Below the pieces are notes generated by a model that worked only from the letters and a program-made list of their open reading frames with translations, searched no databases and had not been told where the DNA came from. From Vibrio splendidus (GTDB taxonomy: Bacteria; Pseudomonadota; Gammaproteobacteria; Enterobacterales; Vibrionaceae): a DNA stretch of 64,000 bases. The stretch spans positions 124,001 to 188,000 of the forward strand of contig NZ_MCUN01000006.1 in NCBI RefSeq assembly GCF_002873455.1, given 5' to 3'. Position 1 is the first letter of the stretch, and every line of letters begins with the position of its first letter. Shown one piece after another: positions 47,921 to 56,852 of this stretch. A program made the position numbers and the translations under genes.

Positions 47921-48562
47921 ATGCCTTATTTAATAGTTATAGTCCTCTCTATTTTTACTCTTACTGGATGCCAGTCAGCTTATTACACCGCAATGGAGCA
48001 AGTGGGTTACCACAAACGTGACATTATGGTCGACAGAGTAGAAGACGCGAAAGAATCACAGCAGGATGCTCAGGAAGAGTTTACTAGCGCACTTGAAGCC
48101 TTGAGTAGCCTGACTAACTTCAGTGGTGGCGACCTTGAAGACATGTACAACCAGATCAACGATAAATACCAAGACAGCGAGAAAGCCGCGCAAAATGTCA
48201 GTGATCGTATTGCTGCAATTGAAGATGTGTCGGATGCGCTGTTTGCAGAGTGGCAGAGCGAGTTAGACCTCTACACCAGTGATTCACTGCGCCGTTCGAG
48301 TGAACAAAAACTGCGAGAAACCCAATCATCTTACAAGACCATGCTTTCAGCAATGAAACGCGCTGAGAAGAAAATGGACCCGGTACTCAACACCCTTCGC
48401 GACAACACGCTTTATCTGAAACACAACCTCAATGCGAGCGCTGTCGGTTCGTTGCAGGGCGAATTCATGAGCTTAGAAAAAGACATCGCCTACGCAATAG
48501 AACAGATGAATGCCGCGATAGCAGAATCGGATAAGTTCCTAGATCAACTGAACCAGAAGTAG
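47921..48562 (+). CDS. DUF2959 lipoprotein
   Basis: 213 residues. The signal has a lipobox LTGC (Cys about residue 17), so it is probably an outer-membrane lipoprotein. The mature part is one long coiled coil (ESQQDAQEEFTSALEALSSL through EKKMDPVLNTLRDNTLYLKH), as in the DUF2959 family. Function unknown. AGGAAACTAGG precedes the ATG; the AAA-type ATPase gene follows after 20 bases, suggesting a two-gene unit. Confidence 0.85.
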   Translation: MPYLIVIVLSIFTLTGCQSAYYTAMEQVGYHKRDIMVDRVEDAKESQQDAQEEFTSALEALSSLTNFSGGDLEDMYNQINDKYQDSEKAAQNVSDRIAAIEDVSDALFAEWQSELDLYTSDSLRRSSEQKLRETQSSYKTMLSAMKRAEKKMDPVLNTLRDNTLYLKHNLNASAVGSLQGEFMSLEKDIAYAIEQMNAAIAESDKFLDQLNQK

Positions 48563-48582
48563 CGCTACAGAGACAGGACACG

Positions 48583-49113
48583 ATGAAGCCAATCATTATT
48601 ACTGGCGGCCCCGGAGCCGGAAAGACAAAACTGATCAATGCCTTGGGTAACGCGGGTTACCCAACCTTCGCTGAGTCCTCTCGCCAGTTAATAGAACAGC
48701 AGAGCCAACTTGAGAACGGTATCTTACCTTGGTCAGACCTACCGGGCTTTGCTCATTTGTGTTTAACCGTCATGATCGAGCAAAAAGAACAAGCTAACCA
48801 GCCACAAGTTGCGTTTCTTGATCGCGCTATCCCAGATATCTGTGGTTACCTAACTCAGGCGAATCTAACGATAGATGCGATCTACCGAGAAGCAAGCAAG
48901 GGCTATCACTCCCAAGTCTTATTCTGTCGCCCTGAGGCTTCTATCTATGTCCAAGATGATGTCAGACCTTATCCATTTGAGGAAGCGTTAGAGATTCACC
49001 ACGCGTTAATCAGAGTCTATCAAGAGTTAGGGTATGAGGTTGTCGAGGTGCCATTTATGTCAGTCGAAGACCGGGCTCTATTTGTTCAAAGCTACCTAGG
49101 TATCAACGCCTAG
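48583..49113 (+). CDS. P-loop ATPase (AAA_28-like)
   Basis: 176 residues. Walker A is ITGGPGAGKTKLINAL (residues 5-20) and Walker B-like AFLDRAIPDICG (about residue 79). It resembles small predicted NTPases with a nucleoside/polyphosphate kinase fold (AAA_28). No substrate is visible. It follows the DUF2959 gene and precedes the dispersed-repeat region and the typA terminator. Confidence 0.8.
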   Translation: MKPIIITGGPGAGKTKLINALGNAGYPTFAESSRQLIEQQSQLENGILPWSDLPGFAHLCLTVMIEQKEQANQPQVAFLDRAIPDICGYLTQANLTIDAIYREASKGYHSQVLFCRPEASIYVQDDVRPYPFEEALEIHHALIRVYQELGYEVVEVPFMSVEDRALFVQSYLGINA

Positions 49114-49208
49114 ATCCCCAACTCAATCGTTCCTCCCTCTTGAAGATGACGAATACTTAAACACTCTTCGTATCTCTCATCTCGTTTACTCGTATCTAAA
49201 CAACCTTC

Positions 49209-49250
49209 CGTCATTCCCTACAGTGAGGAACGAACGTGATATGGAATCTC
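49209..49250 (+). repeat. Dispersed intergenic repeat unit
   Basis: CGTCATTCCCTACAGTGAGG followed by AACGAACGTGATATGGAATC. It matches the inverted unit at 16882-16924 over its whole length with few changes and lies between the ATPase gene and typA. Confidence 0.75.
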
Positions 49251-49296
49251 TTGTTGCTTTCAGGTTCTCGATATTTTGCTAAACAACACATAAAAC

Positions 49297-49331
49297 AAAA
49301 GCCCCGAGCAGCTAGGCTACTCGGGGCTTTC
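49297..49331. terminator. Terminator between the ATPase gene and typA
   Basis: GCCCCGAG/CTCGGGGC around 11 bases, with AAAA before and TTTCTT after; on the minus strand it follows typA and on the plus strand the ATPase gene. Confidence 0.85.
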
Positions 49332-49383
49332 TTACTTATTCTAAAACGTATTGCTTGATAGCTAGAAGCTAGTCAGCTGGCAA

Positions 49384-51216
49384 TTAAGCCTTAGCTGGAC
49401 GTGCTGCACGCTTACGGTCGTTTTCAGTAAGAAGTTTCTTACGGATACGTACGTTTAGTGGCGTTACTTCTACTAGTTCATCTTCATCGATAAACTCAAG
49501 AGCTTGCTCTAGAGTGTGCTTGATCGGTGGAGAAAGAACTTGTGCTTCATCAGTACCAGATGCACGAACGTTCGTTAGTTGCTTACCTTTCAGACAGTTT
49601 ACTGTCAGGTCGTTTGAACGGTTGTGAATACCGATTACTTGACCTTCATAAACTTCATCAGCGTGCTCTGTGAATAGACGACCACGAGCTTGAAGGAAGA
49701 ACAATGCGTAAGTCAGTGCTTTACCCGTTGCGTTCGAAATTAGAACACCGTTGTTACGCTGACCAATGATACCGCCTTTGTAAGGACCGTAGTGATCGAA
49801 CGAGTGGTAAATAAGACCAGAACCAGACGTCATTGTAAGGAATTCAGTTTGGAAACCGATAAGACCACGAGAAGGCATCATGAAGTCCATGCGAACACGG
49901 CCTTTACCATCTGGTGCCATATCTGTTAGCTCACCCTTACGTAGACCGATGCTTTCCATGATCGCACCTTGGTGCTCTTCAACTACATCGATAGTAACCG
50001 TTTCGAACGGTTCCATTTTCTGACCATCTTCTTCTTTGATGATTACTTCTGGACGAGATACTGCTAGCTCGAAACCTTCACGACGCATGTTTTCGATCAG
50101 GATAGAAAGGTGAAGCTCACCACGGCCTGATACGCGGAAACGGTCTGGACTTTCAGTTTCTTCAACACGTAGTGCAACGTTATGAACCAATTCTTTTTCA
50201 AGACGCTCAAGGATGTTACGTGAAGTTACAAACTTACCTTCTTTACCCGCGAACGGAGAAGTGTTTACTTGGAAAGTCATTGTTACTGTTGGTTCATCAA
50301 CAGACAGTGGTTCCATTGCTTCAACATTGTTTACGTCACAGATAGTGTCTGAAATTTTCAGTTCACCAAGACCTGTGATTGCAATGATGTCGCCAGCGTT
50401 AGCTTGTTCTACTTCGTGACGCTCAAGACCTAGGTAACCAAGTACAGTACCTACTTTACCGTTACGTTTTTTGCCTTCAGCATTCACGATAGTTACTTGT
50501 TGGTTTGGCTTAACAGAACCACGAGTAACACGAGCAACACCGATAACACCTACGTAAGAGCTGTAATCAAGTTGCGAAATTTGCATTTGAAGTGGACCTT
50601 CAAGGTCAACTGCAGGTGCTTCAACTGTATCAACAACAGCTTGGAACAATGGTTCCATGTCTGTGCCAACTTCGCCTTCTTCCATTGTTGCCCAACCGTT
50701 TAGAGCTGAAGCGTAAACAACAGTAAAGTCTAGTTGCTCATCAGTCGCGCCTAGGTTGTCGAACAAGTCAAATACTTGGTCCATAACCCAATCAGGACGA
50801 GCACCAGGACGGTCAATCTTGTTGATAACAACGATTGGCTTAAGGCCGTGTGCGAAAGCTTTTTGCGTTACGAAACGAGTTTGAGGCATTGGACCATCAA
50901 CTGCATCAACGATCAGAAGAACTGAATCAACCATAGACATGATACGTTCAACTTCACCACCGAAGTCCGCGTGTCCAGGGGTATCTACGATGTTGATACG
51001 GTAATCATTCCAGTCAATTGCTGTGTTCTTAGCAAGGATTGTAATGCCACGCTCTTTTTCGATGTCATTCGAATCCATGACACGCTCTTCAGCTTCACCA
51101 CGAGACTCAAGAGTGCCTGACTGTTGTAGTAGTTTATCAACCAAAGTCGTTTTACCGTGGTCAACGTGCGCGATGATCGCGATATTTCTTAACTTATCAA
51201 TCTGTGGAGTAGACAT
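49384..51216 (-). CDS. typA: Translational GTPase TypA/BipA
   Basis: 610 residues. G motifs are [11 protein letters not shown] (G1), ERGITI (switch region), [11 protein letters not shown] (G3) and NKIDRPGA (G4). Domains III-V follow EF-G and the unique C-terminal domain ends [20 protein letters not shown]. It helps 50S assembly at low temperature and stress responses. ATG 51216 ([14 protein letters not shown]) is chosen over a GTG five codons upstream. Divergent from glnA, the order found in E. coli. Confidence 0.97.
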   Translation of the reverse strand: MSTPQIDKLRNIAIIAHVDHGKTTLVDKLLQQSGTLESRGEAEERVMDSNDIEKERGITILAKNTAIDWNDYRINIVDTPGHADFGGEVERIMSMVDSVLLIVDAVDGPMPQTRFVTQKAFAHGLKPIVVINKIDRPGARPDWVMDQVFDLFDNLGATDEQLDFTVVYASALNGWATMEEGEVGTDMEPLFQAVVDTVEAPAVDLEGPLQMQISQLDYSSYVGVIGVARVTRGSVKPNQQVTIVNAEGKKRNGKVGTVLGYLGLERHEVEQANAGDIIAITGLGELKISDTICDVNNVEAMEPLSVDEPTVTMTFQVNTSPFAGKEGKFVTSRNILERLEKELVHNVALRVEETESPDRFRVSGRGELHLSILIENMRREGFELAVSRPEVIIKEEDGQKMEPFETVTIDVVEEHQGAIMESIGLRKGELTDMAPDGKGRVRMDFMMPSRGLIGFQTEFLTMTSGSGLIYHSFDHYGPYKGGIIGQRNNGVLISNATGKALTYALFFLQARGRLFTEHADEVYEGQVIGIHNRSNDLTVNCLKGKQLTNVRASGTDEAQVLSPPIKHTLEQALEFIDEDELVEVTPLNVRIRKKLLTENDRKRAARPAKA

Positions 51217-51540
51217 GGATTCTCGATTCACTCATAAAAGGTAGCCGTCAATTATCTCAATTGTTTGGATAATAACCGCTAGCTTGATTTAAAAAACGGT
51301 CAATAATATACCAGATTCTAGACAAAAACCCAGAAATATGTGATCTCAACCAAGGCTTTTTTCTTTATTAGCGATTCATATCCGCTTAACTTTGATTCAG
51401 TACAGTATCTAGCAGTCTAATTCGTAGGATTCTAAAAAAGCATCAGTCGTAAGGTGGACAACCAAATCTCCGGCAAAATAACAAAAGTGGATTGACAACT
51501 TAAGCAATTCATTGCTGAATGGTGCTCGCTTATGTTTCAT

Positions 51541-51599
51541 ATTGGTGCATTGACAAGTAATTGCACCAATAAGGTGCATGTAGAGATCATTTTGGTGCA
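51541..51599 (+). promoter_or_regulatory. NtrC binding sites upstream of glnA
   Basis: A full site TGCACCAATAAGGTGCA lies at 51562-51578 and matches the NtrC palindrome TGCACCA-N3-TGGTGCA with one change. Half sites TTGGTGCA flank it at 51542-51549 and 51592-51599. The full site lies about 85 bases from the sigma-54 promoter. Confidence 0.85.
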
Positions 51600-51661
51600 A
51601 AAACCAAAGTAAGCGAAACAAGAAAACAATTAAATCATTGAAATTAATGGAATAATTTTTT

Positions 51662-51677
51662 TGGCACGTTTTTGGCT
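51662..51677 (+). promoter_or_regulatory. Sigma-54 promoter of glnA
   Basis: TGGCACGTTTTTGGCT has GG and GC with the correct -24/-12 spacing for RpoN. It lies about 100 bases before the glnA start and downstream of NtrC sites. Confidence 0.85.
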
Positions 51678-51780
51678 ATAGATAAACCAGCATCGATTAA
51701 TGCACTTGTAGACATTAATCAATGCTGGTTTCAACCGAATCGAGCTAATACCGAATTAATAACACTGGAGGTTATCCAAG

Positions 51781-53190
51781 ATGTCAGTAGAAAATGTACT
51801 ATCCCTGATCCAAGAGAACGAAGTTAAATTTATCGACTTACGTTTTACTGATACAAAAGGTAAAGAGCAGCACATCTCTATTCCTTCTCACCAAGTTGAT
51901 GCGGACTTCTTCGAAGAAGGTAAAATGTTTGACGGCTCTTCAGTAGCTGGTTGGAAAGGCATTAACGAATCTGACATGGTAATGATGCCAGACGCAGCTT
52001 CTGCTGTACTGGACCCATTCACAGAAGACGCAACGCTAAACATCCGTTGTGACATTCTTGAGCCTGCAACAATGCAAGGCTACGACCGTGACCCACGCTC
52101 TATCGCTAAACGTTCTGAAGAATACCTACGTTCTACGGGTATCGCAGACACAGTTCTAGTTGGTCCAGAGCCAGAATTCTTCCTATTCGATGACGTTAAG
52201 TTCTCAAACGACATGTCTGGTTCTTTCTTCAAGATTGATGATGTAGAAGCAGCTTGGAACACAGGTTCTGACATCGAAGGTGGTAACAAAGGTCACCGTC
52301 CTGGCGTTAAAGGCGGTTACTTCCCAGTAGCTCCTGTAGATTCATCTCAAGACATCCGTTCAGCAATGTGTCTAGTAATGGAAGAGATGGGTCTAGTAGT
52401 TGAAGCTCACCACCACGAAGTAGCAACTGCGGGTCAAAACGAAATCGCAACTCGCTTCAACACGCTAACAACAAAAGCAGATGAGACTCAAATCTACAAG
52501 TACGTTGTACACAACGTTGCTCACGCATTTGGTAAAACAGCGACATTCATGCCTAAGCCACTCGTTGGTGACAACGGTTCTGGTATGCACGTTCACCAAT
52601 CTCTAGCAAAAGACGGCGTTAACCTGTTTGCTGGTGATAAGTACGGCGGCCTATCTGAAATGGCGCTTTACTACATCGGTGGTGTAATCAAGCACGCTCG
52701 TGCAATCAACGCATTTGCTAACCCATCAACGAACTCGTACAAGCGTCTTGTACCTGGTTTTGAAGCTCCGGTAATGCTTGCTTACTCAGCACGTAACCGT
52801 TCTGCTTCTATACGTATCCCAGTAGTACCAAGCCCGAAAGCACGTCGTATCGAGCTACGTTTTGGTGACCCAGCAGCGAACCCATACCTATGTTACTCAG
52901 CAATGCTGATGGCTGGCCTTGACGGTATCAAGAACAAGATCCACCCAGGCGAAGCGATGGATAAAGATCTATACGACCTTCCAGCAGAAGAAGCGGCTGA
53001 AATCCCAACCGTTGCTGAATCTCTAGAAGTAGCACTTAAAGCGCTAGACGACGATCGTGAGTTCCTAACAGCTGGCGGCGTATTCTCTGACGATTTCATT
53101 GATTCTTACATCACACTGAAATCTGACGACGTACAACGCGTGAACATGGCAACACACCCACTTGAGTTTGAACTGTACTACTCAGTTTAA
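51781..53190 (+). CDS. glnA: Glutamine synthetase, type I
   Basis: 469 residues, the length of the E. coli enzyme. Signatures are [17 protein letters not shown], the ATP loop [16 protein letters not shown], and the adenylylation Tyr in [12 protein letters not shown] (about residue 398), so control by GlnE is expected. It makes glutamine from glutamate and ammonia. GGAGGTTATCCAAG precedes the ATG. NtrC sites and a sigma-54 promoter lie upstream. Confidence 0.98.
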   Translation: MSVENVLSLIQENEVKFIDLRFTDTKGKEQHISIPSHQVDADFFEEGKMFDGSSVAGWKGINESDMVMMPDAASAVLDPFTEDATLNIRCDILEPATMQGYDRDPRSIAKRSEEYLRSTGIADTVLVGPEPEFFLFDDVKFSNDMSGSFFKIDDVEAAWNTGSDIEGGNKGHRPGVKGGYFPVAPVDSSQDIRSAMCLVMEEMGLVVEAHHHEVATAGQNEIATRFNTLTTKADETQIYKYVVHNVAHAFGKTATFMPKPLVGDNGSGMHVHQSLAKDGVNLFAGDKYGGLSEMALYYIGGVIKHARAINAFANPSTNSYKRLVPGFEAPVMLAYSARNRSASIRIPVVPSPKARRIELRFGDPAANPYLCYSAMLMAGLDGIKNKIHPGEAMDKDLYDLPAEEAAEIPTVAESLEVALKALDDDREFLTAGGVFSDDFIDSYITLKSDDVQRVNMATHPLEFELYYSV

Positions 53191-53241
53191 TAATCGTGTA
53201 GTGACTCTTACTGCAACATGTAAGAAGTGCTAAAAAATATT

Positions 53242-53271
53242 AGGCTCGCCTCGCAGGTGGGCCTTTTTTTT
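53242..53271 (+). terminator. Terminator after glnA
   Basis: AGGCTCGCC/GGTGGGCCT around TCGCA, then eight T. It separates glnA from the next gene. Confidence 0.88.
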
Positions 53272-53407
53272 ATTCTCCCTCCCCCAGCTTCCTCGTAACA
53301 TACCTTTGACAAAAGCCCTCAGAGGCTGCTGCTATAAATACAATAAAATCAACAACAAAACCAACGCCAAACGTGAAACCACCTTACGGTGGAAAGAGGC
53401 TTAAAAC

Positions 53408-53971
53408 ATGAAAAATATACTGTTCCTAATCGGGTTAACAGTCGTGCTCTCATGCTCGGCTCAAACGGTGTATACCTGGGTAGATGAAGATGGCGTACTC
53501 CACTTTAGTGATACCCCTACCGATCAAAATGCGCAGTCTTTTCGCCTACCGGATGTGCAAGCTTCTGCACCGGCTCCTCAATTTGAGGCCTCGACTCCCG
53601 TTGACGCTGCAGCTTCATCTACAACTAAAACGCCGACTCAAACTCAGGAAAAAACAGAAAGCACGAAGCGGGAGTTGCCAACTCAACTAGCCCTCACCAT
53701 GCTAACTCCCGTTCATGACCAAACCATCCGTAGCAACCGCGGCTTAATCGCTGTTCAAATAGAGCTGAGCCGCAAGCTTGGTATTGGCGAGCAGTTGCAA
53801 CTGATGCTCGATGGTCATCGTTATGGCGCACCACAAACCCAATCAAATTGGGAACTGAAAGGTATCGACCGAGGTACTCACACCATTGCAATTCAAGCAC
53901 ATAGAAGCGGCAAGCTTATTGCATCTACTAGTCCAGTCACCGTGTATTTACATCGAGCGACGCTCAAGTAG
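53408..53971 (+). CDS. DUF4124-domain exported protein
   Basis: 187 residues. The signal peptide is residues 1-18 (ILFLIGLTVVLSCSA). DUF4124 follows (VYTWVDEDGVLHFSDTPTDQ), then a Pro/Thr/Ser-rich linker (about 60-95), then a beta-rich C-terminal domain (about 100-185). The C-terminus resembles an Ig-like carbohydrate/peptide module. Function unknown; similar genes often sit between glnA and ntrB in Vibrio by recall. Confidence 0.85.
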   Translation: MKNILFLIGLTVVLSCSAQTVYTWVDEDGVLHFSDTPTDQNAQSFRLPDVQASAPAPQFEASTPVDAAASSTTKTPTQTQEKTESTKRELPTQLALTMLTPVHDQTIRSNRGLIAVQIELSRKLGIGEQLQLMLDGHRYGAPQTQSNWELKGIDRGTHTIAIQAHRSGKLIASTSPVTVYLHRATLK

Positions 53972-54092
53972 GCCAATGTGTTAAAAGAGACTGAATTACC
54001 TCTACTTTTCACCTAATCGAAGCAGCTTTCAGCGACTCTAATGAATTATCTTTAGCTTCTGGTTGATATGCGCCATACTTGAACTTAGCTAC

Positions 54093-54107
54093 GCACCAAT
54101 TTGGTGC
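54093..54107 (+). promoter_or_regulatory. NtrC binding site upstream of ntrB
   Basis: GCACCAATTTGGTGC is a perfect palindrome of the NtrC type, 33 bases before the ntrB start. At this position NtrC would repress or autoregulate ntrBC. Confidence 0.8.
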
Positions 54108-54139
54108 AGTGAGAAAAACACCAGTTCAAGGACGAAATA

Positions 54140-55216
54140 GTGAATCGATCAGCCAAAAGCGACAGCATAGATACACATCACCTTTCCAGCGCCATTCTAG
54201 ACAATATGGTGACCTCCACATTGATGCTCGATGAGCAACTGTATGTCCGATACGCCAACCCGGCGGCTGAACAACTCTTTTCACAAAGCGCGCGACGCAT
54301 CGTCGATCATCCACTGAGCCAACTTATCCAACACGCCTCATTGGATTTGGCACTTTTGACGCAACCGCTACAAAGTGGCCAGAGCATTACCGACAGTGAC
54401 GTGACCTTCGTTGTTGATAACCGCCCACTGATGCTTGAAGTCACGGTTAGCCCAATCTCTTGGCAACGAGAGACACTGTTATTGGTTGAGATGCGCAAGA
54501 TAGACCAGCAAAGACGCCTCAGCCAAGAGCTCAACCAACACGCACAACAACAAGCAGCTAAGCTGTTGGTGCGCGGGTTAGCACATGAGATTAAGAACCC
54601 ACTCGGTGGCTTAAGAGGTGCAGCGCAGTTACTTGGGAAAATGCTTCCTGATCAGTCTCTTAATGAATATACACAGATAATTATTGAGCAAGCAGACCGC
54701 CTAAGAGCTTTAGTCGATCGCCTGCTTGGCCCTCAAAAGCCGGGAACTAAATCAGAAGAGAACCTTCACCAGATACTTGAAAAAGTAAGGCAGCTCGTCG
54801 AGCTTGAATCGGGTTCAACACTCGTCATAGAGCGAGATTATGACCCGAGCTTACCGGACATTTTGATGGATTCAGCACAAGTTGAACAAGCGATGCTCAA
54901 TATCGTGAGTAACGCGGCGCAGATTTTAAAGGCCCAAGAATCCAGGAAAATCACCATTCGCACCAGAACGGTGCATCAAGCCAATATTCATGGGCAGCGA
55001 CACAAACTCGCAGCGCGCATTGAGATCAGCGATAACGGTCCGGGCATCCCCGATGATTTAAAAGACACGCTGTTTTACCCAATGGTTAGCGGACGAGAGG
55101 GTGGCACAGGGCTGGGACTATCGATTTCTCAAAACCTGATCGATCAACACAATGGAAAAATTGATGTTGAGAGCTGGCCGGGTAACACCACATTCACGAT
55201 TTACCTACCGATCTAA
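54140..55216 (+). CDS. glnL: Nitrogen sensor kinase NtrB
   Basis: 358 residues, cytoplasmic. A PAS domain (about 20-120) is followed by the dimerisation box LAHEIKNPLGGLRGAAQLLG (His about residue 149) and ATPase boxes NIVSNAAQIL, ISDNGPGIP and GREGGTGLGLSISQNL. It phosphorylates NtrC when nitrogen is limiting and is inhibited via PII. GTG 54140 has AAGGACGAAATA before it. Confidence 0.95.
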   Translation: MNRSAKSDSIDTHHLSSAILDNMVTSTLMLDEQLYVRYANPAAEQLFSQSARRIVDHPLSQLIQHASLDLALLTQPLQSGQSITDSDVTFVVDNRPLMLEVTVSPISWQRETLLLVEMRKIDQQRRLSQELNQHAQQQAAKLLVRGLAHEIKNPLGGLRGAAQLLGKMLPDQSLNEYTQIIIEQADRLRALVDRLLGPQKPGTKSEENLHQILEKVRQLVELESGSTLVIERDYDPSLPDILMDSAQVEQAMLNIVSNAAQILKAQESRKITIRTRTVHQANIHGQRHKLAARIEISDNGPGIPDDLKDTLFYPMVSGREGGTGLGLSISQNLIDQHNGKIDVESWPGNTTFTIYLPI

Positions 55217-55339
55217 GCGAATATATGACTTGTTATTAAGTCGCGAGTGAAAAGGCTTAACTCGGTAATACAAAGATTAAAGACATAATAAAAACAACAA
55301 TGATTATCACAATAGATTTGGCTGCAAAGGAATTGAATT

Positions 55340-56743
55340 ATGAGTAAGGGATACGTTTGGGTCGTCGATGACGACAGCTCTATCCGCTGGGTAGTAGAGA
55401 AAACACTGTCATCTGCGGATATAAAGTGTGAAACATTTGCTGATGCTGAGAGCGTACTGCTCGCGCTTGAGCGCGAAACACCAGACGTCTTGGTGTCTGA
55501 TATTCGCATGCCCGGCATTGACGGCATTGAGCTGTTGCATCAGGTTCATCAACGCTCTCCTGACCTGCCCGTGATCATTATGACCGCACACTCAGACCTT
55601 GATGCGGCGGTGAATGCTTATCAAAAAGGCGCCTTTGAATATCTACCGAAGCCATTCGATATTGATGAGACACTGACTCTGGTAGAGCGAGCGATCGCAC
55701 ACAGCCAAGAGCAAAAGCGAGAACAAGCCAGCGAAGTAGCCGAAGAAACCAACGCACCAGAAATTATCGGTGAAGCACCTGCAATGCAGGAAGTTTTCCG
55801 AGCTATTGGCCGTTTGTCTCGCTCATCCATTTCGGTTCTCATTAATGGTGAATCGGGTACGGGTAAAGAATTGGTCGCTCACGCTCTACATCGTCACAGC
55901 CCAAGAGCTAAGAAGCCCTTCATTGCCTTGAACATGGCAGCAATCCCCAAAGATCTGATCGAATCAGAACTGTTTGGCCACGAAAAAGGCGCCTTTACCG
56001 GCGCTAACAGTGTTCGCCAAGGACGATTCGAGCAAGCCAACGGCGGTACTCTATTTCTTGATGAAATTGGCGATATGCCTCTCGATATTCAGACTCGACT
56101 ACTGCGCGTACTTTCTGATGGTCAATTTTATCGTGTCGGTGGGCATTCTGCGGTTAAGGTTGATGTTCGTATCGTTGCAGCAACCCACCAAGATCTTGAG
56201 CGCTTAGTACATGACGGTGGTTTCCGTGAAGACCTTTTCCATCGACTCAACGTTATCCGAATCCATATTCCGGCACTGCGCGAACGTAAACAAGACATTG
56301 AAAAGCTGACTCACCACTTCCTAGCATCAGCCGCAGAAGAACTCGGTGTTGAAGTGAAGACACTGCACCCAGAGACCATTTTGAAGCTCAATCAACTGAA
56401 TTGGCCAGGTAACGTACGTCAACTCGAGAACATTTGTCGTTGGCTCACCGTCATGGCTAGCGGCAGTGAAATACTCCCTTCAGACTTACCACCAGAACTG
56501 TTGGAAGAAAAAGTGGTGACGACCTCAGGGACTGGGGATAACTGGCAACAACTGCTCGCTAATTGGGCAAAGTGTGCGCTTGATTCAGGAGAAAAGGAAT
56601 TACTCACTTATGCTCTGCCAGAGTTTGAACGTATACTGCTAGAGGCTGCACTCAACCATACCAATGGTCATAAACAGGATGCTGCTAAGGTTTTGGGATG
56701 GGGAAGAAACACCCTAACTCGTAAACTAAAAGAACTGTACTAG
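55340..56743 (+). CDS. glnG: Nitrogen response regulator NtrC
   Basis: 467 residues. The receiver has phospho-Asp54 (LVSDIRMPG). The AAA+ sigma-54 activator has [16 protein letters not shown], the sigma-54-contacting GAFTGA in [12 protein letters not shown] and Walker [13 protein letters not shown]. The C-terminal Fis-type helix-turn-helix ends [15 protein letters not shown]. It activates glnA and other nitrogen genes from RpoN promoters. It lies 123 bases after ntrB. Confidence 0.97.
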   Translation: MSKGYVWVVDDDSSIRWVVEKTLSSADIKCETFADAESVLLALERETPDVLVSDIRMPGIDGIELLHQVHQRSPDLPVIIMTAHSDLDAAVNAYQKGAFEYLPKPFDIDETLTLVERAIAHSQEQKREQASEVAEETNAPEIIGEAPAMQEVFRAIGRLSRSSISVLINGESGTGKELVAHALHRHSPRAKKPFIALNMAAIPKDLIESELFGHEKGAFTGANSVRQGRFEQANGGTLFLDEIGDMPLDIQTRLLRVLSDGQFYRVGGHSAVKVDVRIVAATHQDLERLVHDGGFREDLFHRLNVIRIHIPALRERKQDIEKLTHHFLASAAEELGVEVKTLHPETILKLNQLNWPGNVRQLENICRWLTVMASGSEILPSDLPPELLEEKVVTTSGTGDNWQQLLANWAKCALDSGEKELLTYALPEFERILLEAALNHTNGHKQDAAKVLGWGRNTLTRKLKELY

Positions 56744-56852
56744 ACCTTATATGACTCTCTATGCAGCTACTTTTTTAACCAAAAAAGTGTCGCTTGGTTT
56801 GAGTAGTGTCGGTACAATTACAGTGCACTATTCACCAAAGTTGTAGCTAAAG

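Noticed and set aside
56767..56786. ACTTTTTTAACCAAAAAAGT palindrome after ntrC as terminator
   Set aside because: The stem is almost all A-T and lacks a following T run; it is too weak to call.
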